Source: Euprymna scolopes
Taxonomy: Eukaryota > Mollusca > Cephalopoda > Sepiida > Sepiolidae
Length of the DNA: 52,490 nt
Assembly: GCA_024364805.1 (NCBI GenBank)
Contig: CM044489.1
Location: 115,924,833-115,977,322, forward strand
Direction of reading: 5' to 3'
Of the stretch, positions 1 through 13,330 are shown one piece after another (positions within the stretch are counted from its first letter, which is position 1; each line of letters opens with the position of its first letter). The position numbers were made by a program, and so were the translations under genes. The notes below the pieces were generated by a model. It was not told the DNA's origin, did no database searches, and saw nothing but the letters and a program-made list of their open reading frames with translations.

Positions 1-741
1 AAAAAAAAAAAAATAAAGCATGGTGATGCAATAAGGGCTCAAAATTTTTAATTCATTTAAAATGTGTAATAGCAGTTCATAGAAATGTTTTATCAATCAT
101 TAATAGAAAAATGAAACCTTTTAATCTCCATATATAATAAAATGACTGCAGAAATTCTCCTCTTGACCAAAGCATTGTAGGTTTGCAAGAACAGATGCCA
201 CATACAAATTTAATACATCTAGGCTAATAGCCACTATATTATGTAACTTTCGGATAGCATTATAGACACATTCAGTTGTGATAGTAAAATGCTACATTAC
301 ATCCTACGAGCATCACCATCACATCTTTAGAGGAAGGAGTCACGATTTTTATCTCTAAATATTTAGTCCCACCCCCACTACCAGTTGTCACTGGAAGGAA
401 TTCTGCATGTTCCACAGATTCTGTTATTACACTGGTCTTAACTGGCTATAACATACATAGATCTACCGTAATCTTTCCAATTTCTGATTCATAAATAATA
501 AAGGCTCCCTCGCCAAAATCTGTCCATTCTGATTGGTTGAGTGCCAACAATTCTCATTCTGGAATGCAATTCTTCACTTTATAAACAAATGCTTCCTAAC
601 ATTAAAATATGATGTCATTAAGAGCCATATTAAGACGTCTTCAAACCAATGAATAAATTGACCAGTCCTTGCAATCAACTAGATAGATCATTAAACACAC
701 TATGTGTACATTGGTGATGTTTCAAACCAATGCATTACATA
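1..741. other. AT-rich DNA without recognised genes
   Basis: The window opens in a poly(A) run (bases 1-13). The rest is AT-rich sequence with no coding frame longer than chance and no repeat I could match elsewhere in the window. A short phrase, TTCAAACCAATG, occurs twice (near 640 and 721). Nothing else is supported. Confidence 0.6.
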
Positions 742-1053
742 TCTCTACAATTATATAAATGCAACTTTGTATGTGTGAGACTTCAAAACGCTTGAACAGA
801 TTTTATTTAAAATTTACAGAACTTTAGTGTAAAAGTCTGGGAGAGATCTTAATTAAATTTTGTCTCAGAATATCCTTGATAATTACCGATAATCAAAACC
901 GTTATTTTATCTATGATTGGTAAAGCCATTTTTTCTATATCGTCGCTTAACAACAATGATAGAACAACAGGCCGTGAAAATTTTGAAAAAAATTGATAGC
1001 GTTTTTTTATTTATTTTTTCTTTTTTTTCTTGCATGACGTGGTCTGTAAGTTC
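742..1053 (+). mobile_element. Helitron-like 5' region, copy 1
   Basis: This stretch aligns over about 300 bases with 41.34-41.63 kb. Shared phrases include TGAACAGATTTT, AATTTACAGAA, TTTTAGTGTA, ATTGGTAAAGCCA and AACAATGA.AGAACAAC. Its left edge has the form A|TCTCTACAATTATATAAATG, which fits the 5'-TC start and A|T target of Helitrons. I found no matching 3' hairpin plus CTAG downstream, so the 3' end is missing or unrecognised. No Rep/helicase coding sequence is present, so it would be non-autonomous. The repeat relationship is firm; the Helitron assignment is inference. Confidence 0.55.
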
Positions 1054-2599
1054 ACTATTTGTGATGACATCAGGGGGAGAATGTGGTGAAGGTAATGCAA
1101 AACGATTACACAAGCGACAGCACCTTTATTCTGACCGATGACGGGATGAGGTAGGGAAAAAGAAAAAATTTCACTTGTAGATGGCTCATTTATATACATA
1201 TAAATTTAATTTGCATATGAGAGGAGTGACACTATAGGAAGACCAACTTAAAGAGGACAGGCATTGAATTTTTGACAGCAGAGAGAGAAAGAAAACATGT
1301 TAAAAATTACAATTAAAGAGTTGGAATGAATTGCAGAGTTAGTGAGAAGTCCTAAACTTTTTTTTTTTTTTTTTTTTTAACACATTAACATAACTAAATC
1401 CTTTTGCCACATGCTTTAGGAGGATTGTGACCACATTATTAGCACAACTATATCTGGTATGAAAATACAAAAAGGAACTTTGAAGCCATTTAAAAAAAAT
1501 AAAATGAATAAAAGTTACACTTACTTTCTTGATAATTTTCAAATGAGTGCTGACGATGAAGTTTTGAATAATCAGAATTATAACGTGAAGAGGATGAATT
1601 ATGAGAATGGCTTCCACTGATATTGCCAGATGAATCATCTTTTTTCAATCGACCAGATTTATCATTTTGCCCTGATTGCTTGCAACTTGCAGCTGACTTC
1701 TAATTGAAAAGAAAAAAAAGATTATTTAATTTTATGAAAATTGAGAATCAAAATATTTATTTTACTAGAATACAGTGACCAATTTCAGTAATATATGCAA
1801 AAATATATAATAAAAAAAATAATATACAATATAAAACCCCAAACATCTATGAATAAAATAGATAAAATGTTGGAAAATATTGAATTTTAAATTGCAGTGA
1901 CTAATAAAAAAATAAAGTAAAAATGATGGAAAACATTTTTTTTCTCTCTTAATAAAATGAAACAATTCAGATCAACTTTTGTCATTGATAGCTTGTGTCC
2001 TATGAAACTAATATTTCATTCTGAATAGTAATTTTATTTTGTTGAACATTGGTTAATGTTAAGAAAAATAGAATGTATTTTTCCAGAAAATAATCTTACT
2101 TTTTTTTTTCACATAGCTACAATTTTTTAAAGGGAAGTAACTGTTTTTGTACAGTACAGATTTATTCCCTTCGTTTTAAAGAACAAAATATAAAAATAAA
2201 AGTACATAAATGTCTTAGTATAAACTTACTTTCCTTCCATCAAATACATGAAAATTAAGAGAAAAAAAAAATTAAGAAACACAAAAGAAATTTCAAATAA
2301 ATATACCAATTAAGAAAGCACTGGACAGATAACTAGTTTACAACACAAATATGGGATAATTTGTGTTTTTAGTAACAAAAAATTATCAAACAACTTACTG
2401 GCGGGGGGGGGGGAACAAAACAAGAGTTGTAGATTTGTTTAAAAAGAATTTAAATACAATAGAACAATTAACTTAAAAATTAAGTTTTAAAAACTAAACT
2501 TTGAATTTGTAAAACACACTCCACAACAATAACGATGGGAAGACTTTTGGGTGTCTTCTTTGTAGCTGGAATTATTCTGATAATTAGGTAACTTAATGC
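1054..2599. other. AT-rich DNA, no gene seen
   Basis: The stretch contains a poly(T) run (about 1361-1378), a poly(G) run (about 2402-2412) and short A/T tracts. The open frames here are translations of homopolymers and have no recognisable domain. No repeat copy was matched elsewhere in the window. Confidence 0.5.
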
Positions 2600-3150
2600 C
2601 ACGTATGTAGGCACTGTAACACTCAAGTGTCCCAATCATCATCCGAACAGAGGTCACAGAGATCACTACCGGAAAGGCTCAGAGCCCCGAGAGTCATCAC
2701 ACTCGTGAGGTGAAACAACCCCCTATAAGTAAAAACCACAGGAACATGCCTCACCAGAGAGTCTGAACTGGTCCCTAATAGAAAGCCACATACCATTGCG
2801 TTGAAAAAGGAGAAGTCATACTTAGCCAGCTTGCACATATAAGCAAGGTCAAAGCCATGTCAAGGACATACGTGGACACTCCAATGAACCAAAACCAAAT
2901 CTGGCTTAAGGTTTCTGCCATTGGAACAAGAGGCTTGTCATGAACCTCAAAACCCCTTCGACAAAGAAAGTGGCTGGACAAAAAATTGGAAACCCAGTTG
3001 TGAAAGGCACATCATGCGTCATAGGCCACCCCACAACGCTGTACAATATGGCCCAAACTCTTAGCTGGACTGCATCATCCCTAGCAACTCAAATCAGGCT
3101 CACTGCAGCCACCCCTGTGAAGCTGACAATATTTGCCAATTATTTCTAGC
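2600..3150 (-). other. GC-richer, protein-like block, unassigned
   Basis: This block stands out from its surroundings by a more balanced base composition and few homopolymers. On the minus strand, overlapping frames read as protein-like text, including a tryptophan- and phenylalanine-rich stretch (FWFIGVSTYVLDMALTLLIC, near 2840-2920). A Cys-x2-Cys phrase (DLCDLCSDDDWD) lies near its end (2625-2660). The plus strand also has a 69-codon frame (2940-3149). Frames are interrupted and I recognise no family. It may be a decayed transposon or processed gene; a LINE C-terminal finger is one possibility for the Cys pair. Confidence 0.25.
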
Positions 3151-3524
3151 ATTTATTTTCCCAAGCTTTTAAAAGACTTACTGAAGTTTTATAAAAATTG
3201 AATATTTAACTTTTTATATGTGATGTTCAATATTTATTTTTTTAATCAATAAACTGGTTAGAATATTTACGAAAGTTTAGAAAATTGTTTCTTTTTTAAA
3301 TCACTCAATATGAAGATATTTCTAAATTTGTGTTAAGACTAATGTTATAAATACTTGGATTTATTTATTTATAGATAAATAGACAAAATATTTGCACGAT
3401 ATATGTCAATATAATGCAATGAAGTAACCAAATAAAAACTTTCTATATTTACTTTTTTAAGGTGTTGGGTTGGCAGAAAGATTTATACAGATATTAATAA
3501 ATACATTTTCTTTCAGTTACATAT

Positions 3525-4560
3525 TTTTGTGAGTCTGGGAGAATGATATCATGAAGAACCAACATAACTCCAAAGGAGGAAGTAATGACCAAAGATGATA
3601 TGACAAACGAACCATATCATCCTCCTCTACCAACAAATTAATGCCTGATGATATCATAACAGAACAGATACAACACTAAGAGGGGAAAAGAAGACTAATT
3701 CTCAACCCTGTGCCTCAATGGTATCACCAAGATAAGATTTCTTAACCTCAATAACTAACCATCCACACATATTTTCTTTATATCCAAGTCTGCATTTGTC
3801 CCAGTTTTACACTTCTTGCACACAAACTGTCCTTTCTCAACCTACCTGAAATTCCACTGCACTTTTTATGTATCTAATTCTTACAAATGCCACAGAAAAT
3901 GAGTTTAACCTGACTTCCCTTACCACAAACTGAACATGGGAATTTTTCTCTTTTCTTTCTCAACATTACAATCACTGATCAACAGTTTTTTCTTCGTGGC
4001 ATTCACTTTCAAACCCTTGCTTTCCATAGCATTCCTTCATTTTTATAAAACCTTCAGGTTTTCAACTTGACAAGTATACCTGCTATTGTTTCACGGATAA
4101 ATACTGTTAGAGCAACTCTTCTGGACAGCCTGTGCAGAACTCTTGATAATGCCTTTGAAGACACATGAAAAGTAACAGACTCTGTAGAGAGCCCTGATGC
4201 ATTGCAACTTTAGCATTAAAACTTTACTAATTGTGTTATTTTTCTAACAATTTTTGAACAACTTCCCTAGTTTACACAAAGCTCACCAAACAACATCTCT
4301 TGACACTCAAGATTTTTCCAACTCTTCAAAAGCAAAATACAGATTTTTCTTCTAAGGGATTTCTCTTGTCTCAGGATAAATATAGCACCTGTGATACTAT
4401 GCCAAGGCATAAAACCAAATTGCATTTTTGCTGCTTATCTGACCGTTTGCTGCTCAATTATTCTCTCGATCACGTTCAGAACCTAATCCACTTTAAGTCT
4501 AATTACTTCTACCGAGAGCTTACTCTTTATCTTTGTCGTGGTTGATAATCATGCCAAGTT
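3525..4560 (-). pseudogene. Decayed LINE reverse transcriptase, C-terminal half
   Basis: Read on the minus strand from 4560, the sequence gives a decayed non-LTR reverse transcriptase. The fingers motif MQFGFMPWHS lies at 4395-4424 and is followed by AIFILRQ-like residues. The middle of the RT domain is degraded, and the catalytic YADD box is not readable where expected (about 4050-4110). Next comes an NARKTKV-like phrase and a Cys-rich C-terminal finger near 3780-3955: PCSVCGKG, then IFCGICKN, then IHKKCSG, then CARC. Several frameshifts and stops break it. The finger-bearing C-terminus is typical of a LINE group common in cephalopods, possibly RTE/Proto2-like; the clade is uncertain. The fragment at 51.64-51.97 kb probably belongs to the same family. 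Endonuclease and 3' tail are not seen. Confidence 0.7.
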
Positions 4561-7500
4561 CCTAGTCTTTTGGAATAACCTCTTAGTAATTAATTCAGCT
4601 AAAATGATAATTTAGAGGGGTCACTGCATTTAGCTGTTAACTAAAAAGTTGCAGCTTAGAGTGCATCTGGGTATGAGTAATTCTCTTTTATTGTTTACGT
4701 TTTTAGAGTTCAACCAAACACTTGCGCGACTTACATATCATTTTTTGAAAAATCCTATTTAGAAATAATTTATTCAAAAAAAATATTTTACTGATAAAAT
4801 TAGATCTACTAGAATGCATTCCGATTTCTTTGAAACCAAATCACCCATTTTTTTTTTTTTTTTTTTTTATTCAATTTTTTTTTTGATATTCCTCATTAAA
4901 ATATGAAAATTTTGGAAACTACATAAAATAATTATAGAATAAGACATCAAAACAGCATTACTTTAACTTCCCGGCTATGTTGGGTAGAAGCAGCTAATAC
5001 AATATACAATGAAAATTTGATTACTTTTTAAGTTGCTTCACTTGGAATTGAACTCAAAATCTTCAAGTAGAATGCATTAAAAAATATTTATGCACTTAGA
5101 TTACCTACTGAATATGTGTCTAAGATCATTTTTTTGGGAGGGAACGAGGGATTTATAAACCCAATATTTAATGACTACTTTTTTATGTATACTCATGTTG
5201 CATTTCCTAAGCTTGTTTTATAACTATTGCATTATCATTTAAAATTCTAAGATTATGTCCTTAATTATTACTTTCCATATTGTGTTCAGCTCAGCTTATT
5301 TATAGCCTTGCATAGACACGGATTTTTTTTTTTTTTTTTTTTTTGTGTTCCCTGATCTTGCATTATTGCTCTTATTTTAACCCATTCCACAAAGTAAGGC
5401 TATAGGAATCTCAGAAATTACTAATCTGAGGGGAAACACGAAAATTATGCATAACTGACCATGTCGAATTTTAATATTTCCCTTCAGATTGTTTTTAGAG
5501 CTTTCGAGCTTTAAGGGTAGCAGATTTAATTTTTTATATTCTTTGTCACAAGTGCATAGGGTGGAATATATAGTCTTGAGTCATGTTTCCTTCACAGGAG
5601 GACTAACTTAGAGTTATCTTCAAGAAGTCAAATTACTTTTAAATATTGGTCTTATAGGTTATAAATTACAGCAATGAAAAAGGGAAAATTGTCTGAAGTA
5701 TGTAACAATAACACATCTCATGTTTTTATGTATGTTATCACTTGTCATGCTCAAAAATATATACAAAATGACATTGATTAGCAAAGATGGTGATTGATAT
5801 GTTGCTGCTAAGGTAAACACTTCTGAATTTACCGATTTTAAAATGAATTATTCCAAAATCAATGTCATTCCAGCAAGTAAAAAAGTACAATTTTAAATAA
5901 ATACATTGCAAAAATTGAAATTCGTTCAATTGATTAGAAATTTATTTAGCAAACATTTATTTTTACAGCAAAAAAACAGAATATGTATTTAAAAAACATT
6001 TAGTTACCAATGACAATTATTTTTACGGGAGAAAGTAAACAGTAAATTATACAAATTGATGTGGAAAGCATCATGAAATTTCTACTGGAATATTTGCTAG
6101 TAAGCAATATCAATAAAATTGAATTTCCGAACCATGATTGTAATCTAAACTTAATCAAACCATTTAAAATTCTAAATCTTGATTTTCTAGTTTTTCTTTG
6201 ATAATATTTTGTAATTTGCATATGTAACAGTAATATGACAAAACAGTATGTGTTACTAAGCAAATTTGTCAATTTTTTCATGTATAAACAGAAACATAAA
6301 AACATCACTAACGGTTGTATTTCACACACACACGGAATTAAATGAGGCAAGTCCGTTTATTGTACAAAAAACAGAATACAAAAGATTTCCTTATTCCATA
6401 GTTTCAAAAATTAGGCTTTTTCTTCAGAAGAAATAACTAACAAAATAAAAGTATAGAATTGCTAAAGAGTTGCTAGTTAGCATAAAAATTTGTAAACTTT
6501 AAAAATTGTAAAGTCTGAAAAAGTGATTTAAATTGTATAAGGATATTGAAAGTGATGTTCATAAATCGAGACAAAATCAAATGACAAACTCCAATCAATG
6601 AAATTGGTTGATAATAAATCACAATAGAGCAGAGTTCAAAAATCCCTAGGAAAAAAAAAAAAAATTCTTTTGTTTGTTTTAATGAAAAAAAAAAATCCAA
6701 CTGAGTGCCCAATTATTAAATAAAAGCATAACATTTATTTATCAATGATGTTATACAAGATCAGAACACATCAAACGATACCCTTAATTGAGCTGTTACG
6801 GTTTAAAAAAGACAAAATAATGCAAACAAACCGTTGCGCTTATCAGTCATCTATGAAATCAGTATGACCTCAAAATAAATGAAAGCTTTTACATTTATTT
6901 CCGACTCATATTTACCTAGTGTTACACAAGTAGAAAAATAGTTAAAACATTAAAAATCACAATGGTTTTTCAATAAAATCAATTGAACAAATTATTTAAA
7001 AGTGTAAATACTTTCTTTTTTTTAAGGAGATAAATTTAAAGAATGGGTAAAAGCATGAAATTTCTAAGGAAAGCATCTATTTTGATATATGCAATTTTGA
7101 CTTTTTTCATATTTTTAAATACAGCTAAAAATGTCAGTGGTACAGTCTTATTTCTGATAGTAGGGGTGGGGTGGAGGAGAATGAAAAATATTAATAACTA
7201 AGATAAATGAACTTTTTTTAAAATAACCCCATAGTTTTCTACATTCTTGAGAACATTCATTTTTTTTACTGTATTTTTTTTTAAACTTGATTTTTGATAA
7301 AACTGGTATTTATTAAATTTACAGGTAATTTAAAATGCAATAACTAAAATATCCATTCTTGAATGGGTTCATATGATGAATTTAAAAAATTTTTTTTTTT
7401 TTTTTTAAATAATTTTTGTCAAATAGAACAACCTGTAGGTACTTGTACCCAACCATGAACACCAACTATTTTTCACATCAAACTTGATCATGTATCACAT

Positions 7501-9067
7501 CCAGTTCCCATGGAGAAACAGAACAAAATAATCTTATTAATAAATTGTTGAAATTTAGATCAGATTCATTGTGGTTTCCACTTGGTTAATATATATATAT
7601 ATATATATGACACTTAAAGTTACTAAAAACTCAAAGAGGGGAAGGAGCCAAAAATATTTGTTTCAAAAACATAGAAACTGGATAAGTCAGTCAGCTCCTT
7701 TTTTCATAAAGAACCAGTTAAGAGAGATGGGGCAGTTGAAAACAGCTGTATGTTCAAAAACGTAACATGACTGTAGATGCATAGTATAAGATTTTTTTTT
7801 TTTTTTAATGTTGCACGTCTGTTAAAACTCAGCTATTTTATTATCTACGCCCACCGAGCAATGCTAGGTAGTACTGCTAGTCTACAATAAAATACACCAA
7901 GACTAAAAAAGAAAATAATGAAGAGATTTTCCTCTACAAAATATAAATAAATCATAATAGAGACACTAATCATCTCATATAGTAGAGTTCTCCACCCTCT
8001 GTCTACATGATGAAACTTAAACATGTTTATCCCTTGAGCTGAATATAAGAAATGATATATTAGTTTAGGGAAGCATGTCATTTAAATACTACAGTTTTTA
8101 TGGGTGGATAAGCTCATGTTAATCTGTTTTTTGTTTTCATTTTTGTTTTGCTGTAAGTAACAATATGAATGACAAGAAAAAAAAACAAACAAACCAAAAA
8201 TCCTTTACTGATGACTCGAGAAATAAGTAGTTCGGTTAAAAACAAAATCACAAAAAAGCAACAAATAATATGAGTAAAAAAAAATATATTGCATCAGATT
8301 TTAACTTTCCAATGAAAAGTTAAAAATAAAAATGGCTGTAAAGACACTTTAGCTAATACTCTTGGGAAAGGTATGAATGTCTTTCCTCCACTTAGCATAT
8401 GAGAAGGTAGACTAAACTAGACTCTGAAGCCTTTGTAGGGCAGTTAATATTTAAGGAAAACTCAAAACAATATCAGTTGTTTCTCTTTATCATAATTGCA
8501 TTGAATTTTTCCTTGCCACTATAAGCTGAATCAGGAGAAGTGCAGATAGAGATTGTGCAAGCCTTGCTTCATTATAAACTATTCATTGTGCAGTAATTAT
8601 CTCTAAAGGCAGGAAGCCAATAACAATTGTACAAAAAAAAAAAAATACAGATGAAATTTATATCATGCAAGAAGAAATCCAATGTTTAAAAAAAAATTAC
8701 AGAAAAAGAAAATGGTTCAAAATATTTAAATGAAATAAAATGTACATCAATTTGAAAAGGCCACAAAATTACTTTTACGTGTTCTTGCATCTTATCTAAT
8801 AGGTATCAAAAAGCGAAATTTTATTTTCATTATATCTGAACCCTTTTCATGTGGGCACATAAAATCTTTGAAAACCAAAAAATACAAAATTTATTTTGGT
8901 AGCAGAAATTAGCTACTAATTATGACCATTAAAATTTAATGAAAAATAATTTGTGGTCTTTGTGTGCTATTTGTTCAGAAGCCAATTTTAAATGGATAAC
9001 AATGTAAAAAATAAAATAAAAATGTATACTTCAAATAAGTGAAAAATCCTTACAAATGTATAATCAT
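4561..9067. other. Long AT-rich gene-free stretch
   Basis: No coding region is supported here. The stretch holds poly(T) runs at about 4850-4868 and 5322-5344, a (TA)n tract at 7589-7608 and many short A/T runs. A segment near 5030-5110 reads on the minus strand like a decayed tRNA-derived SINE (box-B-like GAGTTCAATTCC), but box A is not clear. Bases 8728-8815 resemble 14075-14160 in the same orientation (shared AAAATGTACATCAATT then a CACAA-TTA-CTTTTA-like phrase). Open frames such as 6000-6350 (minus) have no recognisable protein features. Confidence 0.5.
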
Positions 9068-12005
9068 ATTTTTTTATTTTTTTTTACATGGGAGTCACCA
9101 CTTATCAAGGCCCGGAGGCCACTCAGGAATAAAGGTTATTGCCTGTACAGTAATCAATGAGATAGTATTGTAGTAATCATTAGTATTGGAGATTTGATAG
9201 AGTGTCTTAAGGGAGTGGTTTGTCAGGAATTTGTTTATGTTGGATTTGAAGACATCCAGGTTGTAGTCAGGTGGGAAACAGGCAAACGGAAGAGAGTTCC
9301 ACAGTCGTGCACTTCCGAGAAAGAAGCTCTGCTCATGGAATCTACGTTTGGATTTAGGCACAGATAAAGAGTGGGGAAAATTATTGACAGTAGTTTCAGC
9401 CAGACGGATGTTTCTTGTGAAAGATTGGCGAGGGGGTACAAGAAATTGGAGCTCAGACGAGCACTTGCCACGGAAATAACGATAAAACAAAGACAGGCTC
9501 GCAACGTCTCTTCTGTGGAAGAGAGGCTGCAGGGAAGAGAAAAGGGCATCCCCCACTAAGCTACGAAGTCTATTTTGTACTCTGTCAAAGCAGGGTAGGC
9601 TAGTTTTTAGCAACTCCTGCCCAGATGTGGCAGCAGTACTCCATCCTTGGACGTACTTGGCTTTTATACAGAGAGAATTGCATCAGTAGTGAGATATCTT
9701 CTGGAACGGTAGAAGGATCCCACCATTTTCCCAGCGTCCTTGGCAACAGACCTGATGTACGTGTTCCATTTCAGATCAGGAGTAAAGGTCAAACCCAGAA
9801 GCTTGTCAAAACATGGAGCCTCCCCAAGACGAGAGCCATCCATTTCAATTGATGCCAGATGGGGATCAGAGCGTTGATGATGTAAAGATAGAAGAAATTA
9901 GAGAATTAGAGAGAACTTTGTCATTTACGGCCTTTGATGTGTTGCCATAGATGGTTGTGTCATCAGCATAGATGTCAACGAATGACTTAAGTATGTGTTT
10001 TGGGAGATCATTGATGTATTTGAAGAGAGTTGGGCCCAGGATGGACCCCTGACGGACTCCAGCATTAATACTGTGGGTCTCTGATTTCTGCTCATCAACC
10101 ACTACTCTTATGAACCTATTGGAGAGAAATGATTTAATGATTGAGAAAACATTTCCAGTGATACCATAGCTGGAAATCTTGTGAAGTAGGCTCTTATGCC
10201 ATATCTTATCGAAGGCCTTTGATATGTCAAGAGTAATTGCCCTGGAAAGGAAGCCTTTGTCAAGAGATTCACTAATCCTATGAGCTATAACCGTTAGCAC
10301 ATCTGCTGTAGATCTTGCAGAGCAGAAACCATATTGCATGTCACTAAGAAGGTTGTTTCTGTTGAGGTGGTTGCCTACTTCTCTATATAATATGGATTCC
10401 AACAACTTACTCATGACACACAGGATACTTATTGGTCTGTACTGAGAGGGAGATGAATTTTCACCTGAATTCTTAAATACAGGGCATACTAACGAGGTTT
10501 TCCAGGGTGTTGGAAAACACTTCTTAAGGCAACGCTTAAACAGTTTTGTAAGTATGAGGGCAAGTTCTGGTTGGAGCTTTTTCAGCACTATAACTGGAAT
10601 GCCGTCAGAGCCAGTTGCTTTACTGGAATCAAGGTTCTTGACTAGCTTGGCGACCTCACGCACAGATATTTGTATGTTGTATAGCATGTTGTCTGTTATA
10701 GGAGGAAATACAGGGAGTTGATGGCCTTTGTCGCATAGGGTAGAATTAGCTGCAAAGTTCTTGGCAAATAGTTTGGCCTTGTCTGATACTAACGAGATGA
10801 TCTCAGGTCCATTGATGATAGTTGGGATAGAATGCACGCTTCTGTTCAAGATCCTGTTTGCTATTAGCCAGAACTGGTGGGAATCAAGCCGCAGCTCAGC
10901 TACTTTGGATTTAACGGACTGAGCATATAGCTCTCTTGCATTTTTTATTACTCTTTTACAGTGGTTGCTGGCAGTCCTGAAAGCAGCTTTAGTCTTAGTA
11001 TATCTATTATGTTGGTAGCTATGGAAAAAGTGATTTCTGTGCGCGATGGCAGAAGCACATTCAGGGGAGAACCATGGCTGGCTGTTAGATTTTTGTTGGA
11101 ATTTTTTGGATGGTATGAATCGGTCTATGCCTACAATTAACCATTCGGTCAGGTCTGGTACTATAGAGGACACATCCTTTTTAAACATGGAATGCAGAGG
11201 TAGGTCAGATATGAATGTATGGAAGTTATCCCAGTCAGCCATAGAGTATCGATATACAGTGCGGTGGAGAGGTACGTCTGAGACTTATTACATTTCATTT
11301 TTATCTTAACTGCTACAACAGAGTGGTCGGAGGATCCCAGAGGAGATTGACCGGAACATGAACATAGCTCAGGGGAAGTTGTGAGGAAAAAGTCTAGAAG
11401 GCTTGCATACTGACCGGTTGTATTGGGCACACGGGTAGGTTCGTGAACAATTTGAGTGAGGTCATAGGCAGTGGCAAGATAATGACAGAACCTCCCCTCA
11501 TCATTGGTTTTATTTGAGTGGGTCAGCCATTCCACATTATGGACATTGAAGTCACTGCAAATGTGAATGTTAGCTGAAGAATGAGCAAACAGGATGTGGT
11601 CAATTTTCTCAGATATGCTCTTAAAGATAGTAACCCCACTGTTGTGGGGGCGATAGAGGGCAAATATAAATGCAGTGGTGTAAGCTAGTGCAACCCGGAA
11701 GCACATATAAGGTAAATTAGGGTCTTCTCTGGAGATATCCCTACCACATGGAAAGCCATCTTTGATGTAAGCACATATTCCACGCCCATGGCGATTTTGG
11801 GGGTCAGATTTAGATGTTAAGTTAGAGTATTCTTTTATTATGAATTCGTCTAGGGAAGTGGTTGGCCCTATGCCAGTTTCACTTAGAAAGAATATGTCCA
11901 GTTTCGTCTCCTGTAATTGTCTTTCAACCTCTGGAAGGTTGGAACGTAGACCCCTGTTGTTGGAAAAGGAGACCTGGTAGTAGAGGTCTACGTTGGAGGA
12001 TAGGG
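9068..12005 (-). mobile_element. 5'-truncated LINE (CR1/L2-like), endonuclease + RT
   Basis: This non-LTR retrotransposon is about 2.9 kb and runs on the minus strand, ending in an A-rich tail at 9068-9088. The AP endonuclease spans about 11990 to 11300: LDIFFLSETG, then SDFNVHNVEW, LLDFFLTT and SSDHSVV. The reverse transcriptase (about 11240-9870) has SSKATGSDGIP, YRPISIL, FDKIWH, GVRQGSILGP and the catalytic YADDTTIYG box. The C-terminal part (9095-9850) reads KLLGLTF, RMEYCCHIWAG, RVQNRLRSLVG and ARLWNSLP. The frame shifts near 11280, about twenty residues appear lost near 9900, and further shifts occur near 9690 and 9620. ORF1 and the 5' UTR are absent, as in most 5'-truncated copies. Relatives lie at 14.44, 29.6, 31.8, 35.7 and 36.3 kb. 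It is dead but comparatively well preserved. Confidence 0.9.
9866..11242 (-). pseudogene. LINE reverse transcriptase domain (longest open frame)
   Basis: This 458-codon frame is the largest in the window and forms the RT core of the LINE at 9.07-12.0 kb. The start shown is simply the first Met; the reading continues from the endonuclease upstream, which sits in another frame because of a shift near 11280. Residues 190-450 carry the RT palm: ATGSDGIP, then FKNSGE, YRPIS, QYGFCSARST, TLDISKAFDKIWH, GVRQGSILGPTLF and YADDTT. The last 14 or so residues run out of frame after the apparent internal loss. A functional protein from this copy is not expected. Confidence 0.85.
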
Positions 12006-12895
12006 TTCTAAAAATTTGGAAAGCAATAATTATTAAATTAAGCCAGTCTAAACATTGAGCAAAACTACCTTAAAAATAAAAAAAAGAGCTTTGTTCATAT
12101 AAAATTTATTTCAACAGTTAACCCATTGAATCTTCTTAATGATTCATAGCACAGTAGAGATAAAGAGAGACAATAAATTAATACAAAAAACCTCAGATTT
12201 GAGTCCTGTACAAAGACCAATACATAATTTGATAAAGCAAAAAAAAAAAAAAAAATCATTTACTAAAGTATTTAACCGATTATTTTTCTAAGACAACTTA
12301 AAAGCTGATACTAAACCCACCATTAGCAATACCATACCATTTTTTTTCTTTACATCGAATAAACTCAAATCAATTGAAAAAAGCATAAAAAATGCAGAAA
12401 TATTATCTTTAGTTTTTTAAAATTGGTTCATTAAAATTGGAGTTATGACCATTCAAAGTATGAAAAACGCATGGTTCACTGAACATTTTGTCTTAAGTCA
12501 GTCCTATTCAAATGCATATAAGTTTATGATAGAAAATTGTAGGAAATTTGCACAATTTACAGACTAACCCATCTTTAAAAAGCTGCATCTTCAGATTTTT
12601 TAAAGATATGATGAAATTTTTAATATGATACTATGAAAGTTCAGATGGCTGTATTTATGATAATCTCACTTGGTAACTTGCATATTTCAGTTTCATTTTA
12701 AGGGTTTTTAGTAGAAACATAAAAATTTAATGTATTTAACATTCCTATCCCGTTGAAACGTGTTCTTCATTTATTTTTATACAAATAAACTTTTGATACT
12801 TATACACTTCTGTTACTATGCTGAAATAATGTTATTTAGAAATTCATTTTTAAGATGGGAAGGTGTTTTGTAATTATTCTGTATTTTCACTTAAT

Positions 12896-12932
<37 letters not shown>

Positions 12933-13029
12933 CAAGTTTTATATTTTTAACTTGAAAATAGTAATTTAAAAAAAAAAATAGCATGGTAACATAAGTGCAT
13001 AAGCACCAAACTTTCTTCTAATCAATTGT
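12006..13029. other. AT-rich DNA, poly(A) tract
   Basis: No gene is seen. The main landmark is a poly(A) run of about 32 bases at 12900-12930. The sequence up to 12060 may be the far 5' edge of the LINE, but its translation fades at about 12005. Confidence 0.5.
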
Positions 13030-13330
13030 TTTCTGGCACTAAAATAGAACATTATCAAAAATATTCTTTTTCTAAAACTGATGTTTTCTAAATAATTAAA
13101 AATAAATGTATACCTTATTTCTATAAGCCACTTTGTAAACGTTTTATGATGGTATGATGGCATCGCACATTGCTCGTGATGTATGACACTCAAAAACACA
13201 AAACACATCAAATATTGGCGCTTGCTATCATTTCTATCAATGCATGCATAAAAAGTTCTTAAATTCTTTTTAAATTTTATAACAAAAGAAATAAACATAT
13301 TGGCTATTACAAACCGTTTGAACTATTTCT
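13030..13330 (+). repeat. Dispersed repeat, copy 1 (partner at 39.85 kb)
   Basis: This segment aligns in the same orientation with 39850-40350. Shared phrases in order are AAATAG.ACATTATC, TGTTTTCTAAATAATTAAAA, a TGTAAAC segment, GCT.GCTATCAT and CATGCAT, and AAATTTTATAACAAAA. The partner copy carries small A-rich insertions. I found no terminal repeats, coding capacity or target duplication, so the type of element is unknown. Confidence 0.5.

Noticed and set aside
917-1141. Small plus-strand ORF and its antisense shadows
   Set aside because: The region is part of a Helitron-like repeat with a second copy at 41.3 kb, and the frame is not conserved there.
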